From: Leifsonia sp. Root227
GTDB lineage: Bacteria; Actinomycetota; Actinomycetes; Actinomycetales; Microbacteriaceae
Assembly: GCF_001428745.1 (NCBI RefSeq)
Contig: NZ_LMIO01000001.1
Coordinates: 272,818-336,817, forward strand
Length of the DNA: 64,000 nt
Reading direction: 5' to 3'
Shown in pieces: positions 7,367-16,255 of the stretch (the stretch's first letter is position 1; each line of letters opens with the position of its first letter). Both the position numbers and the translations under genes were made by a program. The notes under the pieces were generated by a model, which saw nothing but the letters and a program-made list of their open reading frames with translations, made no database searches and was not told the origin of the DNA.

Positions 7367-8293
7367 ATGAGTATCGACCACCTGCGCACCGCCGCCGTCT
7401 GGCCCGTCATGCTGACACCGATGAACTGGGATCGCACCATCGACTGGGAGGGAGTCGACCGGCTCACCGACTGGTACATCGACGCCGGAGTGACCGGCCT
7501 GTTCACGAACTGCCGATCGAGTGAGGTCGAGTTCCTCACTCCGGATGAGCGGGTGCAACTCGCAGAGCGCGTCGTCAAGCGCGCGAACGGCCGCGCCGCC
7601 GTCGTGGCGACGGGGACGTTCGGCGCGCCGGTCGAAGACGAGATCGAGTCGATCAAGCGGATGGACGACGTCGGAGCCGACGCAGTGGTCATTCTGACGA
7701 ACCACCTCGGCGAGCCTGGCGCGTCCGAGGCCCAGTGGTCGGGGAAGCTCGAGCAGATCGTCGAGGGGACCGGAGACATCAAGCTCGGTTTCTACGAGTG
7801 CCCGACTCCGTGGAAACGCGTGCTCCCCGCGAACGTCTACGGCTGGGCCGCCGACACCGGACGTTTCGTCTTCCACAAAGACGTCAGCCACTCGGTCCCT
7901 GATATCGCGGCGAAGCTCGAAGCGTCGGCCGGGACGCCCCTGCGCCTCTACAACGGTCAGATCTCCTCTGTGATCGAGTCCATGATCCTCGGCGGTTCCG
8001 GACACTCCGGCTATGCGTCGACGCTGTTCCCGGAGTTGGCGGTCTGGCTGTGCGCGAACGGAACGCGCGACGACGACGACACCCGGAGGGTGCAGCGACT
8101 GCTGACCGTCGCCGAACGGATGATCAATGTCGGATACCCGACATCGGCGAAGCAGTGGCTCGGCTACACGACCGACCTCGGAATCGCGCCGGTGAGCCGG
8201 ATGCCAGGCAGCTACATCCTCGGCGCGCACGAGTTCGACCCGCTGGCGAACATGGTCGACCTCGTCAAGTCGCTCGAGCTGCAGCTCGCCTGA
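7367..8293 (+). CDS. Dihydrodipicolinate synthase / N-acetylneuraminate lyase family protein
   Basis: 308-residue class I aldolase-type TIM barrel. The Schiff-base lysine is Lys171 in FVFHKDVSHS and the proton-relay tyrosine is Tyr143 in LGFYECPTP, spaced as Tyr133/Lys161 in DapA. The usual GxxGE loop is instead TNCRSSEVEFLT (residues 47-58), so the substrate is unlikely to be that of DapA; it may be another 2-oxo acid. AAAGGAA precedes the ATG. Lies between the ROK regulator and the ABC importer, which suggests it acts on an imported compound. Confidence 0.82.
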   Translation: MSIDHLRTAAVWPVMLTPMNWDRTIDWEGVDRLTDWYIDAGVTGLFTNCRSSEVEFLTPDERVQLAERVVKRANGRAAVVATGTFGAPVEDEIESIKRMDDVGADAVVILTNHLGEPGASEAQWSGKLEQIVEGTGDIKLGFYECPTPWKRVLPANVYGWAADTGRFVFHKDVSHSVPDIAAKLEASAGTPLRLYNGQISSVIESMILGGSGHSGYASTLFPELAVWLCANGTRDDDDTRRVQRLLTVAERMINVGYPTSAKQWLGYTTDLGIAPVSRMPGSYILGAHEFDPLANMVDLVKSLELQLA

Positions 8294-8298
8294 TCCAC

Positions 8299-8335
8299 CT
8301 TCCGGCCGGTCGCAAAGCCTCCGGCCGGCCGGAAG
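8299..8335. terminator. GC-rich stem-loop after the aldolase gene
   Basis: Perfect 11-bp arms CTTCCGGCCGG and CCGGCCGGAAG with a 15-nt loop, starting 6 bp past the stop codon. No T-run follows, so it may be an RNA-stabilising or weak termination structure. Confidence 0.45.
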
Positions 8336-8421
8336 TGTGATCTTCCATCGACGTTTCAACCGACAGAAGTGAGGAGGCGCAATCGTCGCCCACGTCACTG
8401 GGCGCCAGCTGTACCGTCTCG

Positions 8422-8448
8422 CGGGGCCGCTTCGGCCCCGAGCATTTT
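8422..8448 (+). terminator. Intrinsic terminator-like hairpin before the binding-protein gene
   Basis: CGGGGCCG-ctt-CGGCCCCG followed by AGCATTTTC. Its position just ahead of the substrate-binding-protein gene would uncouple it from the aldolase gene, or act as an attenuator that raises binding-protein mRNA relative to the upstream gene. Confidence 0.55.
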
Positions 8449-8466
8449 CAGACAAGGAGGTCTTCA

Positions 8467-10035
8467 ATGCATTTCCACTCGACACACTATCCCGTCGCTC
8501 GTCGATCGGGTCACTACCGTGCCCGCATCGGCGGCGTGGTGGCAGCATCGGTCGCCATTGTGCTGGCGATCGCCGGATGCTCTTCACCGGCCACCACCAG
8601 CGCGACCGCACAGAACAAATCCCTCACGCTGGCGGCATCCATCGACGCGGGCTCATTCGATCCTGCGCTGATCCAGAACGGCAACCAGGCCCAATTCTGG
8701 ACACCGGTCTACGACACGCTCCTGCTGCTCAAGCCCGACGCGACGATCGCTCCGGGGCTTGCGGAGAAATTCGAGTACAACGCCGATAAGACGGTGCTCA
8801 CCTTGAATCTGCGGAAGGGGGTGACGTTCAGCGACGGCACGCCGTTCAATGCGGAGTCCGTCAAGGCGAATGTGGAGCACCTCAGGAACGGAAACGGTCA
8901 GAACAGCTTCATGGTCGGTTCGATCAAGACCGTGGTCCCCGTCGACGATCACACGGTGAAGCTCGAGCTCAGCCAGCAGGACCCGGCGCTGCTCACCTAC
9001 CTCACGATGGCCGGCGGAGCCGAGGGGAGCCCTGCGGCGCTCGCGTCGCCGTCGATCGCCACGAATCCGGTCGGGTCCGGCCCGTACGTGCTCGACACGA
9101 AGCAGACCGAACTCGGCGCGACGTATGTCTACACGCGCAATCCGGACTATTGGGACAAGAAGTCGTTCCCGTTCAAAACGGTCACCATCAAGGTGATGTC
9201 GGATCTCACCGCGCGGATGAATGCGCTGCAGTCTGGACAGGTGCAGGGCGCGATTGCGGACGGTACGAGCGTCGCGACAGCGAAGGCGGCAGGATTGAAC
9301 GTCTCGTTCAACCCGGTGAACCGTCGCGGTCTGATCATCGCCGATCGGGCGGGCACGGTCGTTCCTGCTCTGGCCAACCCGCTGGTGCGGGAGGCCATCA
9401 ACTACGCGATCGACGCGAAGGGATTGCTCAAGAGCATCCAGCAGGGTTACGGCACGAGGTCGACCCAGATCTTCAACCCGCTCAGCGTCGCGTACGACAA
9501 ATCGCTCAATGACGAATATCCGTTCGACCCAGCCAAAGCCAAAAAGCTCATGGCCCAGGCCGGCTATGCGAACGGCTTCGATGTCGTGATGCCGGAGAAC
9601 CCGACGGAGAAATCGAACCCGATCGTGGCGCAGCAACTCGGTGACATCGGCATCCGCGTGAAGTGGGCCAAGGTCGACGCCACGAACTACGTCAGCGAGG
9701 TGCAGTCCGGCAAGTACGGCATGTTCTGGATGTCGCTCAGCATCGGAGACCCGTGGTGGGACCTCACGAAGCAGGTCCTGCCCACTGGGCCGTGGAATCC
9801 CTTCAAGACGACGGATCCTGCCCTCGATCCGCTGATCACCAAGGCCAAGACGGCCACCTCCTCCAGCGCGTATCAGACCGCGATGCAAGACGTGAACCGG
9901 TGGCTGGTGAAGAGCGGCTGGTTCAACATCTGGTACGTCGAGCAGGCGGTGTACATCACCTCGAAGGATGTGAAGGCCACGATGCACGCCGAGAACACCG
10001 TCCCGTACATCAGGGACTTCGCCCCGGCATCCTGA
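8467..10035 (+). CDS. ABC transporter substrate-binding protein, family 5 (peptide/nickel type)
   Basis: 522-residue lipoprotein. The N-terminus has Arg residues, a hydrophobic helix and the lipobox LAIAGC (Cys about residue 38). The mature part has SBP_bac_5 features: TLNLRKGVTFSDGTPFNAESVKANVEH, and GPYVLDTKQT with TRNPDYWDKK. AAGGAGG lies just upstream. It captures the solute outside the membrane for the permeases that follow. Peptide, nickel or oligosaccharide are all known ligands of the family; the context with an aldolase suggests a carbohydrate-like or acidic ligand. Confidence 0.92.
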   Translation: MHFHSTHYPVARRSGHYRARIGGVVAASVAIVLAIAGCSSPATTSATAQNKSLTLAASIDAGSFDPALIQNGNQAQFWTPVYDTLLLLKPDATIAPGLAEKFEYNADKTVLTLNLRKGVTFSDGTPFNAESVKANVEHLRNGNGQNSFMVGSIKTVVPVDDHTVKLELSQQDPALLTYLTMAGGAEGSPAALASPSIATNPVGSGPYVLDTKQTELGATYVYTRNPDYWDKKSFPFKTVTIKVMSDLTARMNALQSGQVQGAIADGTSVATAKAAGLNVSFNPVNRRGLIIADRAGTVVPALANPLVREAINYAIDAKGLLKSIQQGYGTRSTQIFNPLSVAYDKSLNDEYPFDPAKAKKLMAQAGYANGFDVVMPENPTEKSNPIVAQQLGDIGIRVKWAKVDATNYVSEVQSGKYGMFWMSLSIGDPWWDLTKQVLPTGPWNPFKTTDPALDPLITKAKTATSSSAYQTAMQDVNRWLVKSGWFNIWYVEQAVYITSKDVKATMHAENTVPYIRDFAPAS

Positions 10036-10105
10036 TCGGTCGGGGCGGCGGCTCAGGCTGTCGCCCCGGCTCGTCCCACCGGCCGTCAGAACGAAAGTCA
10101 TCACC

Positions 10106-11047
10106 ATGCTCCTGCTCTTCGCGAGGCGAGCGCTTGCCGCGGTCGTCCTCCTCTTCGCGATCACGTTCGTCGCCTTCCTCCTCATCTACAGCGGAGGCGG
10201 CAATGTTGCCCGAAACATCCTCGGCGAACTGGCGACCCAGGACCAGGTCGACGGGCTCTCGGATCAGCTGGGCCTCAACCAGCCGATCCTGGTGCAGTAC
10301 GCCACCTGGCTGGGGAACGCCATCCACGGCGATTTCGGCGTCTCCTGGTTCTCCCAGGCCCCCGTCGGCCCTGCGCTGCTGAGCCGACTGGCCGTGACGC
10401 TCTCGATCGTCGCGGTGGCGGTCGCGCTGGCCGCCATCGTCAGCGTCGCGCTCGGCATGACGGCCGCCGTGCGCGGCGGGTGGCTCGACAGGGTCATCCA
10501 GCTCTTCGCCGTCGGCGGCGAGGCGCTTCCGAACTTCTGGATCGGTCTCTTCCTCGTCTCGGTTTTCGCCGTTTCGCTGCATTGGTTCCCTGCGACAGGC
10601 TTCGTGCCGTTCTCCACCTCCCCGATCGGCTGGTTGCAGACGATCACCCTCCCCGTCATCGCCCTCGTGATCGGCGGGGTCGCGTCAGGTGCTCAGCAGA
10701 TCCGCGGAGCGGTGATCGACGTGCTGGAGAAGGATTACGTCAGGACTCTCCGCGCGCGTGGACTTCCCGAACGGTCCGTGCTCCTCCGGCACGTCCTCCG
10801 CAACGCCGCGTCACCGGCGGTCACCGTGATCTCGCTCCAGTTCATCGGCCTCCTCGGCGGAGTCGTCCTGATCGAGCGGGTCTTCGGGCTGCCAGGCCTC
10901 GGAAGCTTCGCGGTCACTGCGACGATCCAGGGCGACCGTCCCGTTGTCATGGGAGTACTCATCACCATGTCGATCATCGTGGTGATCGTGAACCTCATCG
11001 TCGATCTGGTGATCGGCTGGATCAACCCGAAAGCGAGAATCCGATGA
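10106..11047 (+). CDS. ABC transporter permease (DppB/OppB type)
   Basis: 313 residues with about six membrane helices, the first at residues 8-29. The EAA-loop region reads VLEKDYVRTLRARGLPERSVLLRHVLRNA, which docks on the ATPases. First permease of the importer; its stop overlaps the start of the next gene (ATGA), which implies translational coupling. Confidence 0.92.
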   Translation: MLLLFARRALAAVVLLFAITFVAFLLIYSGGGNVARNILGELATQDQVDGLSDQLGLNQPILVQYATWLGNAIHGDFGVSWFSQAPVGPALLSRLAVTLSIVAVAVALAAIVSVALGMTAAVRGGWLDRVIQLFAVGGEALPNFWIGLFLVSVFAVSLHWFPATGFVPFSTSPIGWLQTITLPVIALVIGGVASGAQQIRGAVIDVLEKDYVRTLRARGLPERSVLLRHVLRNAASPAVTVISLQFIGLLGGVVLIERVFGLPGLGSFAVTATIQGDRPVVMGVLITMSIIVVIVNLIVDLVIGWINPKARIR

Positions 11048-12822
11048 CAACGCAGCCGATCGCAGCGATCGAACGCAGACGCCACGGCGCGATCTGGCGC
11101 TTCACCAGGAACCCGCTGGCCATGACGGCCAGTATCGTCCTGCTCCTCATCATCCTCGCGAGCGTGTTCGCACCTGTGCTGGCGCCACACGACCCCAGTC
11201 GCGCCGTGCTCGAACTCACCAACGCGCCTCCAGGAGGCACGTTCCTGCTCGGTGGAGACGGCGCGGGTCGCGACATCGTGAGCCGGTTGATCTTCTCGGG
11301 AAGGCTGACTCTTCTCGGAGTTCTCATCACGGACTGCGTCGCCGCCGTGATCGGCGTGACCTTCGGTCTGCTGGCCGGGTACTTCGGCGGCATCCTCGAC
11401 AACGTCAGCGGATGGCTCGCCAACTTCCTGATCGTGCTTCCCGGCACTCTCGTGCTCGTTTCGCTGTTCACGATCATCGGGCCCAACATCCTGCTGTCGA
11501 TGGCTGTTCTCGGCGTGCTGATCGCGCCCAACTTCTTCAGGGTCACCCGCAATCAGGTGATCGCCGTGAAGAACGAACTCTATGTCGACGCGGCGAAGGT
11601 CTCCGGGCTTTCGAACGCACGGATCATCGGACGGCACATCCTCTCCGTCGTTCGTGGACCGATCATCATTCTGTTCGCCACAGTGGGCGGGATCGCCATC
11701 GTCGTACAGGCCGGGCTCGAATTCATCGGTCTCGGCGATCCGGCGACGCCGACGTGGGGAGGGATGCTGCAGGACGCCTTCACGAACATGTTCGTCGCCC
11801 CCCTCGCATTCCTGCCGCCCGGACTCGCGATCGGCGTGACCGTCGCCTCCTTCATCCTCGTCGGGAACGGCGTCCGCGACGCGCTCAACGACACCGCTCC
11901 GCCGAAGAGGAGGGCGCCGCGGGTCCCCGCAGGCGCTGCGGTCGAGCCGGCGCAGACCGCACCGCATCCGACGGACGCGCTGCTGAGCGTGCGCGACCTG
12001 GAGGTCGGCTACCAGACAGCCGACGGCGACCACGTGACCGTCGTGCACGGCGTGAGCTTCGACATCGCACGCGGCGAGGTCTTCGGACTCGTCGGAGAGT
12101 CAGGATCCGGAAAGACGCAGATCGTCCTGTCGGTGCTCGGTCTGCTTCCGAGAGGAGGCGCGGTCGAAGCCGGGAGCATCCGTCTGGCCGGAACCGACCT
12201 GAGGAGCCTCAGCGCATCCGAACGCCGTTCGATCCTGGGGCGCCGCATCGGCTACATTCCGCAGGAGCCGATGAGCAACCTCGATCCAGCGTTCACGATC
12301 GGACGTCAGCTGGTCGAGCCGTTGCGCAGCGTCGCCGGGCTGTCGCGCTCCGAGGCTCGCAAACGATCGCTCGACCTCCTGGCCAGGGTCGGTATCACCG
12401 ATCCCGAGCGTGTCTTCCGTTCCTATCCGCACCAGGTGAGTGGAGGGATGGCCCAGCGGGTCCTCATCGCCGGGGCGATCTCATGCGATCCCGACCTGCT
12501 CGTCGCCGATGAGATGACGACCGCGCTCGACGTGACGGTCCAGGCGGAGATCCTCGACCTGGTGCGCGACATCCAGATCGAGCGCGGCCTCAGCGTCCTT
12601 CTCGTCACGCACAACTTCGGCGTGGTAGCCGACCTGTGCGACACCGTCACCGTCATGAAGGACGGACTCATCCTGGAACACCAGAGCGCAGCCGGGCTTT
12701 TCGGTTCGCCTCAACACCCGTACACCCGCGGTCTGCTCGACTCCACTCTGGAGGGCGCGCCCCTGCGCGAGCCACTGGACAGCGACGCGGAGACCGCGCA
12801 GATCTCAGGAGGCGCCCGATGA
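11044..12822 (+). CDS. Fused ABC permease (DppC type) and ATPase (DppD type)
   Basis: 592 residues. Residues 1-285 form a DppC-like permease: N-terminal FTRNPLAMTASIVLLLI, LLGGDGAGRDIVSRLI, and an EAA loop VDAAKVSGLSNARIIGRHIL. A proline/alanine-rich linker around residues 285-310 leads to a full ATPase: Walker A GESGSGKTQ, signature VSGGMAQR, and DEMTTALD as Walker B/D-loop with catalytic Glu. Start ATG 11044 overlaps the stop of the previous permease. Fusion replaces the usual two separate genes; the third subunit follows at 12819. Confidence 0.92.
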   Translation: MTTQPIAAIERRRHGAIWRFTRNPLAMTASIVLLLIILASVFAPVLAPHDPSRAVLELTNAPPGGTFLLGGDGAGRDIVSRLIFSGRLTLLGVLITDCVAAVIGVTFGLLAGYFGGILDNVSGWLANFLIVLPGTLVLVSLFTIIGPNILLSMAVLGVLIAPNFFRVTRNQVIAVKNELYVDAAKVSGLSNARIIGRHILSVVRGPIIILFATVGGIAIVVQAGLEFIGLGDPATPTWGGMLQDAFTNMFVAPLAFLPPGLAIGVTVASFILVGNGVRDALNDTAPPKRRAPRVPAGAAVEPAQTAPHPTDALLSVRDLEVGYQTADGDHVTVVHGVSFDIARGEVFGLVGESGSGKTQIVLSVLGLLPRGGAVEAGSIRLAGTDLRSLSASERRSILGRRIGYIPQEPMSNLDPAFTIGRQLVEPLRSVAGLSRSEARKRSLDLLARVGITDPERVFRSYPHQVSGGMAQRVLIAGAISCDPDLLVADEMTTALDVTVQAEILDLVRDIQIERGLSVLLVTHNFGVVADLCDTVTVMKDGLILEHQSAAGLFGSPQHPYTRGLLDSTLEGAPLREPLDSDAETAQISGGAR

Positions 12823-13637
12823 CACTGCTCACCGTGGACGACGTCGTCGTCGAATACACCCGCGGCCGGACCCGTTTCAGGGCGGTGGACGGAGTGTCCA
12901 TCTCGATCGCCGAAGGGGAGACGCTCGGGTTGGTGGGTGAGTCCGGTTCCGGCAAGACCACTCTCGGCCGGGCAGTGCTCGGGTTGGTGACGCCGGAGTC
13001 GGGTACGGTGCATTTCCGGGGCCAGGACATCACATCGCGGACCAGAGCGCTTCGGCGCAGCCTGGCCAGGCAGATCCAGGTCGTCTTCCAGGATCCGTAC
13101 ACGTCGCTGAATCCCATGCTGTCGATCGGCGACATCCTGGCCGAGCCGTTGCGGGCGCAGGGGGCGACGAGGAACGACGCCAGGCGCAGGATCGTGGAGT
13201 TGCTCGACCAGGTGCACTTGCCGGCCGGGTCGATCTCGCGGGTCGCGCGCGAGTTCTCAGGCGGTCAGCGCCAGCGGATCGCGATCGCACGCGCCCTTGC
13301 CGTGCGGCCATCGCTCATCGTGTGCGACGAACCGGTGAGCGCGCTCGACCTCACGACGCAGCTCCGCGTCCTCGAGTTGTTCAAGGAGATCCAGGAGAGC
13401 ACGGGGGTGGCGTACCTGTTCATCTCGCACGACCTTGCTGTCATCCGGGCGATCAGCCATCGGGTAGCAGTCCTCTACCGGGGCAAGTTGGTCGAGCACG
13501 GCTCGGCTGAGGCCATCACGGCCACCCCAGCGGACCCGTACACTCGGCGACTGCTGATGTCGGCACCCGTCCCAGACCCTGTCGAGCAGGCCAGACGCAG
13601 GGCAGAGCGGCACGAGCTCCTCGTGGCGGGCACATGA
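12819..13637 (+). CDS. ABC transporter ATP-binding protein (DppF type)
   Basis: 272 residues. Walker A GESGSGKTTLG, signature FSGGQRQRIAIARALAV, Walker B LIVCDEPVSALD and switch region FISHDLAVI are all intact. It pairs with the ATPase half of the preceding fusion to energise the importer. ATG 12819 overlaps the upstream stop (ATGA) and follows AGGAGG. The C-terminal extension carries the PYTRRLLMSAPVPDP pattern of oligopeptide ATPases. Confidence 0.92.
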   Translation: MTLLTVDDVVVEYTRGRTRFRAVDGVSISIAEGETLGLVGESGSGKTTLGRAVLGLVTPESGTVHFRGQDITSRTRALRRSLARQIQVVFQDPYTSLNPMLSIGDILAEPLRAQGATRNDARRRIVELLDQVHLPAGSISRVAREFSGGQRQRIAIARALAVRPSLIVCDEPVSALDLTTQLRVLELFKEIQESTGVAYLFISHDLAVIRAISHRVAVLYRGKLVEHGSAEAITATPADPYTRRLLMSAPVPDPVEQARRRAERHELLVAGT

Positions 13638-14698
13638 GCGCCACGGAGCGGAGCGGTCGGCTGCGCGTGTTCATCGCCAACCGCATCGACGAAGCGCTCT
13701 GCGCGGTGATGACCGAGCTCGAACCGCGGATCGACCTGCTCTGGGAACCGGACCTTCTGCGGCCCCGACGGAGGATGGGAGACCACCACGGCGACCCGGA
13801 TTTCACTCGCAGTCCCGCGCAGCAGTCCCGGTTCGAGACGCTGGTGTCGCGAGCTGACGTGTTCTTCGGGGTGCCGGACGAGTCCGCCTCGACCCTCCGG
13901 CGTGCGGTGGATGCGAATCCTTCGCTGCGCTGGGTGCACACGATGGCGGCAGGCGGAGGGTCTCAGATCAAAGCCGCCGGGCTGTCCCCGGTTCAACTCG
14001 AGTCGATCGTCTTCACCACCTCCGCAGGTGTTCACGCGGATCAACTCGCAGAGTTCGCCCTCCTCGGTGTGCTCGCCGGGGCCAAGGATCTTCCGCGTCT
14101 CCTCTCCGCGAAGGCCAGGCGGGAATGGGAACCACGGTGGCCGATGGGCGCGGTGCGTGGCCGAACAGCCATCGTCGTCGGTCTCGGGAACATCGGGAAG
14201 ATGTTCGCACGGAAGGCATCGGCGCTCGGCATGCGTGTCGTCGGCGTTCATCGCTCCGCGACCGAGGTGCCGGGGGTCACGACGGTCGTGCCGCCCGCGA
14301 AGCTCCGCGACGTGCTCCCCGGCGCGGACGCGGTCGTCGTCGCCCTTCCGGGAACGGATGCCACGTTCCACTCCATCGGCCGTGCCGAATTCGCCGCGAT
14401 GCGCGATGGAGCGACATTCGTGAACGTCGGCAGAGGCGCCGTCGTCGACGAGAGCGCCCTCGTCGAGGCCCTCGAGGAAGGCAGGATCGGCTTCGCGGCA
14501 CTCGACGTGTTCGAGACGGAGCCCCTCTCTTCGGAGAGCGCGCTGTGGTCCATGACCAACGTCATCCTCAGCCCGCACACCGCGGCTCTCGACCCGCAGG
14601 AGGACAGGCGGATCGTCGAGCTCTTCGCGGGCAACGCCACCCGTCTGCTCGACGGCGACCCACTCGTCAACCGGGTGAACACGGTCGACTTCTACTAG
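13634..14698 (+). CDS. D-2-hydroxyacid dehydrogenase family protein
   Basis: 354 residues. The NAD-binding Rossmann motif is GLGNIGKMFA near residue 180. Catalytic-region motifs are FVNVGRGAVVDESALVEAL, ALDVFETEPL (Glu) and ILSPHTAAL (His). Overlaps the previous ATPase stop by 4 bp, so it is the last gene of the importer operon and probably oxidises or reduces the imported 2-hydroxy/2-oxo acid or a product of the aldolase. The N-terminal 110 residues are less conserved. Confidence 0.88.
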   Translation: MSATERSGRLRVFIANRIDEALCAVMTELEPRIDLLWEPDLLRPRRRMGDHHGDPDFTRSPAQQSRFETLVSRADVFFGVPDESASTLRRAVDANPSLRWVHTMAAGGGSQIKAAGLSPVQLESIVFTTSAGVHADQLAEFALLGVLAGAKDLPRLLSAKARREWEPRWPMGAVRGRTAIVVGLGNIGKMFARKASALGMRVVGVHRSATEVPGVTTVVPPAKLRDVLPGADAVVVALPGTDATFHSIGRAEFAAMRDGATFVNVGRGAVVDESALVEALEEGRIGFAALDVFETEPLSSESALWSMTNVILSPHTAALDPQEDRRIVELFAGNATRLLDGDPLVNRVNTVDFY

Positions 14699-14803
14699 CA
14701 GCACAGCTCGCTGACGATCATGCTCGGGGCGCTCGCCGGGATCAGCCGACGGGCGGTCGACGACATCGGGGGCTTTGTGCGACCCCGCACCCGGACATGT
14801 GCG

Positions 14804-15805
14804 TCATTCCGGCATCGTGACGACCACTTTGCGTCCGCGCTCCGCCCTCTCCGCCGCCCTGTGCGCATCCCACACCCGGTCGAACGGGATGGCGTCGACT
14901 GCTAGCGGCGTCAGCTCGCCAGCCGCGAGCATCCCGAGCAGCGTCGTGAGGCCGCGCCGGTAGTCGTCGCGCCTCGTCAGGACGAGACCGGGCACCGAGC
15001 ACACGCGCTGCCGCTGCACGCCCCAGCGATGCGCCGCCGACGAGAGCGAGCCCAGCAGCGAGTCCGCGCGCTCGTGCCCCGGTCGGCCGACGAACGCCGT
15101 GTGCACCCAAGTGCCGTGCGGCGCGAGCGCGCCGAGCACCTCCTGCGAGCCCGTGTGGTCGATCGCGGCGTCGACGCCTCCGCCGCTCGCGTTCTTCACG
15201 CGCGCGGCCCAGAGCGGGTCGGTGTAGTCGACGAAGGTCACGCCGAGTGCCTCCGCCGCCGCACGCGATCGGGTGGATGCGCTGCCGAACACGGTCAGCC
15301 CGTCGCGCTGGGCGAGCTGCGCCGCATACGAGCCCACCGGCCCTGTGACTCCCTGCACGAGGATGCTGCCGCCCGCATCCACTGCTGCGAGCTGCAGGGC
15401 GTGCCAGGCGGTGATCAGGTCCAGCGGCGCCGTCGCAGCCACGGCGGAGTCGAGTGCGTCCGGCACGGGAGCGAGCAGCGTCGCGGGGATCACGATGCTG
15501 GTTGCGTGCGCTCCCATGCGGGGGAGGACGCCTGCGACGCGATCGCCTGCGCGCATCCCGAGCACCGCGGAGACGGCAGACTCGGTTTCGAGGACGCCGA
15601 CGAAGTCGTAGCCGGTGACGAAGCCGGGGAGAGGCTGGAAGACGTAGCCGCCACGGCGGGCGAGCACGTCGGTCGAGCCGAGGGAGGCGTGCGTGATGCG
15701 CACGGCGACCTCCGTGCCGCGGGGCGCGCGCATTTCCTCGTCGACGAGCGCGACGCCGTCGGTGTCGCCGAAGCTGGTGACTCTGGCGGCCGTTCTGCTC
15801 TGCAT
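14804..15805 (-). CDS. Zinc-independent alcohol dehydrogenase / quinone reductase-like MDR protein
   Basis: 333 residues of the medium-chain dehydrogenase superfamily: N-terminal GroES-like fold with VRITHASLGSTDVLARRGGY and GYDFVGVLE, and a cofactor domain with GVTGPVGSYAAQLAQRDGLTVFGSAST. No catalytic or structural zinc cysteines are visible, which fits quinone oxidoreductase-like members. The C-terminus has PFDRVWDAHRAAERAERGRKVV. Convergent with the hydroxyacid dehydrogenase; the preceding gene on its strand, the acetyltransferase, ends 4 bp before its start. Confidence 0.87.
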   Translation of the reverse strand: MQSRTAARVTSFGDTDGVALVDEEMRAPRGTEVAVRITHASLGSTDVLARRGGYVFQPLPGFVTGYDFVGVLETESAVSAVLGMRAGDRVAGVLPRMGAHATSIVIPATLLAPVPDALDSAVAATAPLDLITAWHALQLAAVDAGGSILVQGVTGPVGSYAAQLAQRDGLTVFGSASTRSRAAAEALGVTFVDYTDPLWAARVKNASGGGVDAAIDHTGSQEVLGALAPHGTWVHTAFVGRPGHERADSLLGSLSSAAHRWGVQRQRVCSVPGLVLTRRDDYRRGLTTLLGMLAAGELTPLAVDAIPFDRVWDAHRAAERAERGRKVVVTMPE

Positions 15806-15809
15806 GCGC

Positions 15810-16103
15810 TCAGCCGGCCCGGCGTGCGAGCAGCCCTGAGCGCTCCTGGTGCGCCTCGAACCAGTCGGCGACGTACCAGCACATCGGCACGATCTTCAGT
15901 TCGGTGTTCGCCTCGATGTCGTTCACGGCGTATTCGACCAGCTGCGCCGCATACCCGTTTCCGCGTTTCGCCGGCGTGGTGAACGCCCGCGTCAGCGAGA
16001 TCGAACCGCCCAGAATGCTGTAGTCGAGCACGCCGACCAGCTCGCCGTCGATGCGCATCGCGTACCGTTTCGCATCCGTCTCGTTGCTGAACTCCGTGGC
16101 CAT
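15810..16103 (-). CDS. GNAT-type N-acetyltransferase (YjdJ-like, short)
   Basis: 97 residues beginning MATEFSNETDAKRYAMRIDGELVGVLDY. The acetyl-CoA loop is AKRGNGYAAQLVEYAVNDI, a Q/RxxGxG/A-like motif, followed by IVPMCWYVADWFEAH. This compact single-domain layout matches GCN5-related YjdJ-like proteins. ATG 16103 begins the homology; the longer frame to 16175 looks non-coding. Substrate unknown. Stop lies 4 bp before the dehydrogenase start. Confidence 0.8.
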   Translation of the reverse strand: MATEFSNETDAKRYAMRIDGELVGVLDYSILGGSISLTRAFTTPAKRGNGYAAQLVEYAVNDIEANTELKIVPMCWYVADWFEAHQERSGLLARRAG

Positions 16104-16255
16104 GCGCCCATCGTACGTCCGTCGCGTGCGAAGGGAACCCGGGGTAGGCTGACGACGTGGGATCCCGACCCGCACCCTTCGGGCTTCCGCGCGCAGTTCC
16201 GCGTTCGAGCCACAGCAGGCCAGGCCGCAGGCGACGTCCGTCGCGTGTGTAGCGA

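Noticed and set aside
7367-8293. The aldolase as N-acetylneuraminate lyase linked to the sialidase at 60.3 kb
   Set aside because: The genes are 53 kb apart, the characteristic loop is altered, and no other sialic-acid catabolic gene is nearby.
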